From Oscillospiraceae bacterium (lineage in GTDB: Bacteria > Bacillota > Clostridia > Oscillospirales > Oscillospiraceae), in the NCBI GenBank assembly GCA_017399325.1, contig JAFQDY010000027.1, positions 1 to 9,427 of the forward strand: 9,427 bases of DNA, given 5' to 3'. How positions within the stretch are numbered: position 1 is the stretch's first letter; each line of letters starts with the position of its first letter. A program made the translations under genes and the position numbers. A model generated the notes under the pieces. That model made no database searches. It worked only from the letters and a program-made list of their open reading frames with translations, and was not told the origin of the DNA. Below, in pieces: positions 6,506 through 9,427 of this stretch.

Positions 6506-8122
6506 TTACTTCCGTTTCAGATTCCGGTCGACCTGCTCTTTCAAAATAGCGCAGACTTCAGGGTCTTCAATGTCGTCCCGGTTCACATACACGGAAACCG
6601 TACCGAATTTGTCCATATTTCTGTAGTAGTCGTATCCGCCTTTGTAAGAGAATGTGTTGAAGGAAATATGGTCGGTATCCACAGGGATCCCGAATCCAAT
6701 GGCCTTTGCCACTTTCGCCCGGGTCCCCATTTCCTCCATACCGTGTTCCGGCAGGGCAAAATAGTCGTTCAGGCGGATCACCGTCTGATAGGGCACGAAA
6801 TAGGGGTTCATACACTGGCAGACGATCATGGCATCGGGTTTGACCGCGGTGAGCGCCTCATATAGCAAGCGGAAACGCTCCCGGATAAAGCCCACGCCCC
6901 GGAATTTGTCATTTTCGGTGGCTTGGGGCATTGCGCTGGTGAAGTCGAACTTCACGCCGTCAGCATTGTAGCAACCCGGTTCGTCCGACAGCAACCGGCG
7001 GGCATCTTCCCGCAGCCGCGCCTGCCAGACAGGCGATTCAATGTTGTGGACACCGCCCCGGCATTCTTCTTCCGGCAGGCCGTTGGAGAAAGCGCAGACC
7101 CACAAAAGGACGTGCCGTCCCGCTTTGTGCTGGGCATCGGTGAAGCCGCGCATATCGGGCCAGCGGGTCTCGTCTGTTTTCCATATGCCGTGTTTGGCAG
7201 GATCGCCCCAGAAATCGTCAATGATCATAGTGTCGCAATCCAAACCGAACTGCTCCAAAGTGTCCAGATAGTTTTGGTAAAGTTCCTGGGTGCAGGCATC
7301 CTTTTTGGAGTGCTGCCACCGCCAGCCGCAGGCAGAAACGCCGTACTGCCAACGGGGGATCTTCCGGTCGGGAATAACCAGTTTTCCCGTTTCCACGATG
7401 GTCTTTACATGCTTATCCAGCACCGCAAATTCGTCTTCCAGATCGAACCGGAACACCACCGCCGGTGAGGTGTACGCCTTGCGGGTGACGGCCACTCCGC
7501 TATAGTCGATCTTCCACGCATATTCCCGATCTGCACCGGGGTGTGAACCGAAGGAGAAAAAGTCCATTTCTTCTACGGTGGGTTCCAATGCAAAACCCAT
7601 CCAGCGGGCATTGGTCTGCTTTGCAGAAAAACACCAAGGCGGGGGCGACATCAGACCGGGGGCCAGCACCACCGTTTCATCGGGACGCAGATAATGGCTG
7701 ACCGCCGCGGCTTCGTCCTGATGGGTAGGAGTGAATACCTCCTCAGTATACAGACGGGAACCTCTGCCCACATACAACTGTTCAAACTTGACCGGCGCTT
7801 TGCCTGTATAGGTTGCGACCATTTCGATCCGGTCAGCATAGAACCCCACGGTGGTTTCAACGGAATCTTCGTTTGCATAAGTCAGTTCCAGTTTTTCTGT
7901 TTCCTCACTGCAAGCGCCCATTTGGGTCAGCAGTTTGTAAGCGCCTGCCTGTGCAGTAAAACCTGCATCCGGACGCAGGATCAAGCCGGGACATCTTTCA
8001 CCCTTGGGATGAATATGCAAAGCAAATTCCTTGCCGCCGTGACGGCGGATCATACAACTGTAAGAATCCGCAATAATATCAAAATTGTCCGAACCAAAAT
8101 GGCGGTAGGTCAAGTTCTTCAT
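6506..8122 (-). CDS. Clan GH-D glycoside hydrolase (GH36/GH31-like, alpha-galactosidase-type)
   Basis: This is a 538-residue cytoplasmic protein without a signal peptide, probably a retaining alpha-glycosidase. Roughly residues 1-245 look like an N-terminal beta-sandwich. The barrel starts around 258 (WQYGVSACGWRW). A GH36/GH31-type strand MIIDDFWGDPAKHGIW lies at 299-314, followed by WPDMRGFTDAQHKAGRHVLLW at 321-341. The nucleophile strand is ADGVKFDF at 387-394, making D393 the likely nucleophile. The acid/base is probably D453 (RLNDYFALPEHG) or D484 (PVDTDHIS), which I cannot settle by eye. It is shorter than typical GH36 alpha-galactosidases of about 700 residues, with little room for a C-terminal beta domain after the barrel. 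AAGGAG directly after the glnA stop codon serves as its ribosome binding site, eight bases before the ATG. Linkage specificity (galactoside, glucoside or other) is not determined. Confidence 0.75.
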   Translation of the reverse strand: MKNLTYRHFGSDNFDIIADSYSCMIRRHGGKEFALHIHPKGERCPGLILRPDAGFTAQAGAYKLLTQMGACSEETEKLELTYANEDSVETTVGFYADRIEMVATYTGKAPVKFEQLYVGRGSRLYTEEVFTPTHQDEAAAVSHYLRPDETVVLAPGLMSPPPWCFSAKQTNARWMGFALEPTVEEMDFFSFGSHPGADREYAWKIDYSGVAVTRKAYTSPAVVFRFDLEDEFAVLDKHVKTIVETGKLVIPDRKIPRWQYGVSACGWRWQHSKKDACTQELYQNYLDTLEQFGLDCDTMIIDDFWGDPAKHGIWKTDETRWPDMRGFTDAQHKAGRHVLLWVCAFSNGLPEEECRGGVHNIESPVWQARLREDARRLLSDEPGCYNADGVKFDFTSAMPQATENDKFRGVGFIRERFRLLYEALTAVKPDAMIVCQCMNPYFVPYQTVIRLNDYFALPEHGMEEMGTRAKVAKAIGFGIPVDTDHISFNTFSYKGGYDYYRNMDKFGTVSVYVNRDDIEDPEVCAILKEQVDRNLKRK

Positions 8123-8130
8123 TCTTCCAT

Positions 8131-8136
8131 CTCCTT
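8131..8136 (-). promoter_or_regulatory. Shine-Dalgarno abutting the glnA stop codon
   Basis: On the minus strand AAGGAG begins at the base right after the glutamine synthetase TAA (8139-8137), eight bases before the hydrolase ATG at 8122. With a 14-base gap and no terminator between the genes, co-transcription and perhaps translational coupling are likely. Confidence 0.75.
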
Positions 8137-9427
8137 TTACAGGTTATAGTATTTCTCAAATTCGGCAGGATGCGGAATGGCCGCAAGTTCTCTGCATTCG
8201 GCCCGCTTTCTGCCAATGAAATTGCAGAGCAGTTCCTCGGGGAACACGCCGCCTTCTGTCAGGTATGCGTGGTCTTTTTCAAGGCAGTCCAGTGCCTCGT
8301 CTAAAGAGGTGGGCAGACCCTGCAGTTTTGCCTTTTCTTCCGCGGGCAGGTTGTACAGGTTCATATCATAGGGACCCCAGCCGTTTTCGTGGGGGTCGAT
8401 CTTGTTTTTCACGCCGTCCAGACCTGCCATCAAGATGGCCGCATAGCAGAAGTAGGGATTACAGGTGGCGTCCGGGTTGCGCAGTTCAAAACGGCGCTTG
8501 TCGGGGCTCTTGGCATAGGCAGGAATGCGAATGACCGCGCTTCTGTTGGAAGTGGCATAGCCAACGGTCACAGGCGCTTCAAAGCCGGGCACAAGGCGCT
8601 TGAAGGAGTTGGTGCTGGGGTTGGTGAGCGCGCACAAAGAGCCGATATGCTTTAAGATACCACCGATAAAGTAGTGGGCGGTCCGGCTCAAATGGGAATA
8701 GCCGTTATCATCGGAGAACACCGGCTGACCGTCCTTAAACAGGAGCATATGCACATGCATACCGTTGCCGGCTTCGCCGTATATGGGCTTTGGCATAAAG
8801 GTGGCGCTCTTGCCGTATTTCAGGGCGGTATTGTGAATGATGTACTTGATCATCATAGTTGCATCGGCCATATGTACCACTTCGCCCAACTGGGGCTCGA
8901 TCTCAAACTGGCCGGAGGCCGCCACTTCGGGGTGGTGATAGTTAATATCAATGCCCGCTTCCTTCATCAGCATACACATTTCGCTGCGGCACTCGTAGGC
9001 CACATCGAAAGGCTTGGCGATGTGGTAGTTCTTCTGCTTGGGAACGACCACGCCGTGGCCTTGTGTGGCAGAATTCCAGTAAGACTGCTCTGCATCCACC
9101 GTTGCGCCGATATAGCGGCCTTCCACATTCCATGTCACATCGTCAAACAGGTAGAATTCAAACTCCGGCAATATCTTCATTTCGTCGGCAACGCCGCTTT
9201 CTTTCATATAGGCAACTGCCGCCTTGATGATATTGCGGGGGTACTGGGCAAGGGGACGGTTTTCCGGGCTGTCAATGATCATGGCATTGCCGGTCATAGA
9301 CAAGGTGGGAATTGCGCAGAAGGGGTCGACCACCGCCGTATCCAGATCGGGAATGAACACCATATCGCTTTTTTCCACCACCGCATAGCCGTAGTTGGAA
9401 GCATCAAAACCGATGCCGCTTTTCATA
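8137..9427 (-). CDS. glnA: Type I glutamine synthetase, N-terminus cut by window edge
   Basis: This cytoplasmic enzyme makes glutamine from glutamate, ammonia and ATP. The frame covers 429 residues from an ATG at 9426, but that Met is almost certainly internal. GSI chains have a further N-terminal beta-grasp segment before GIGFDASNYGYAVVEKSDM, so some tens of residues lie beyond the edge. Numbering from that Met, metal- and substrate-binding motifs are intact: PEFEFYLF at 87-94, QFEIE at 173-177, AGNGMHVHMLLF at 219-230, NPSTNSFKRLVPGFEAPV at 269-286, ATSNRSAVIRIP at 291-302 and RRFELRNPDA at 311-320. The tail motif NLYNLPAEE at 356-364 retains the Tyr (358) equivalent to the adenylylated Tyr of enterobacterial GlnA, but nothing shows that it is modified here. 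A GSI-like gamma-glutamyl ligase acting on another amine is a less likely reading. It is the first visible gene of the operon. Confidence 0.93.
   Translation of the reverse strand, partial: MKSGIGFDASNYGYAVVEKSDMVFIPDLDTAVVDPFCAIPTLSMTGNAMIIDSPENRPLAQYPRNIIKAAVAYMKESGVADEMKILPEFEFYLFDDVTWNVEGRYIGATVDAEQSYWNSATQGHGVVVPKQKNYHIAKPFDVAYECRSEMCMLMKEAGIDINYHHPEVAASGQFEIEPQLGEVVHMADATMMIKYIIHNTALKYGKSATFMPKPIYGEAGNGMHVHMLLFKDGQPVFSDDNGYSHLSRTAHYFIGGILKHIGSLCALTNPSTNSFKRLVPGFEAPVTVGYATSNRSAVIRIPAYAKSPDKRRFELRNPDATCNPYFCYAAILMAGLDGVKNKIDPHENGWGPYDMNLYNLPAEEKAKLQGLPTSLDEALDCLEKDHAYLTEGGVFPEELLCNFIGRKRAECRELAAIPHPAEFEKYYNL

Noticed and set aside
5825..6865. A 346-codon plus-strand open frame antisense to the two glycosidase-like genes
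   Set aside because: It spans the junction of two minus-strand genes, has no domain pattern, and the minus-strand frames carry barrel motifs and proper ribosome binding sites.
8140..8155. TACTATAAC on the minus strand at the end of glnA as a -10 box for the glycosidase genes
   Set aside because: It encodes the conserved last residues of glutamine synthetase and has no acceptable -35 box at 16-18 bases, so a separate promoter is not supported.

Overview
The window reads as ordinary chromosomal metabolism from an anaerobic low-to-mid GC Gram-positive bacterium, most likely a gut-type member of Clostridia (Bacillota). This rests on the strong AGGAGG-type ribosome binding sites, compact operons, a clear sigma-A-type promoter, and the close match of the thiolase and 3-hydroxybutyryl-CoA dehydrogenase to the clostridial ThlA and Hbd enzymes as I remember them. 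I see no RNA genes, insertion sequences, CRISPR arrays or phage genes. All genes but one lie on the minus strand.

Left end (1-1210): the 3' part of a plus-strand major facilitator transporter, closed by a strong hairpin terminator that it shares with the convergent operon to its right.

Middle (1220-4967): a three-gene minus-strand operon reading CoA-transferase, then acetyl-CoA acetyltransferase, then 3-hydroxybutyryl-CoA dehydrogenase. Gaps are 19 and 24 bases. A well-formed promoter (TTGAAT, 17 bases, TATACT) lies upstream. A LysR-type dyad is centred about 65 bases before the predicted transcription start, and an A/T-tract inverted repeat sits in the leader just before the ribosome binding site. 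Together the three enzymes interconvert 3-hydroxybutyrate or acetoacetate and acetyl-CoA. Crotonase, butyryl-CoA dehydrogenase and electron-transfer flavoprotein genes, which would make this a full butyrate operon, are not in the window.

Right part (4994-9427): a second minus-strand operon that reads in from beyond the right edge. It holds a type I glutamine synthetase, a GH36/GH31-like (clan GH-D) glycoside hydrolase and a second glycosidase-like protein with a GH20-like layout that I cannot place in a family. Gaps are 14 and 21 bases, and the operon ends at a 12-bp-stem terminator. Neither hydrolase shows a signal peptide, so both should act in the cytoplasm on an imported sugar or glycoside. 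Why they follow a glutamine synthetase gene is not clear, and this is the least ordinary part of the window.

The most useful leads are the predicted LysR-type control of the CoA-transferase operon, the unplaced glycosidase-like protein, and the linkage of glutamine synthetase to intracellular glycosidases. Nothing here is clearly a new class of system.
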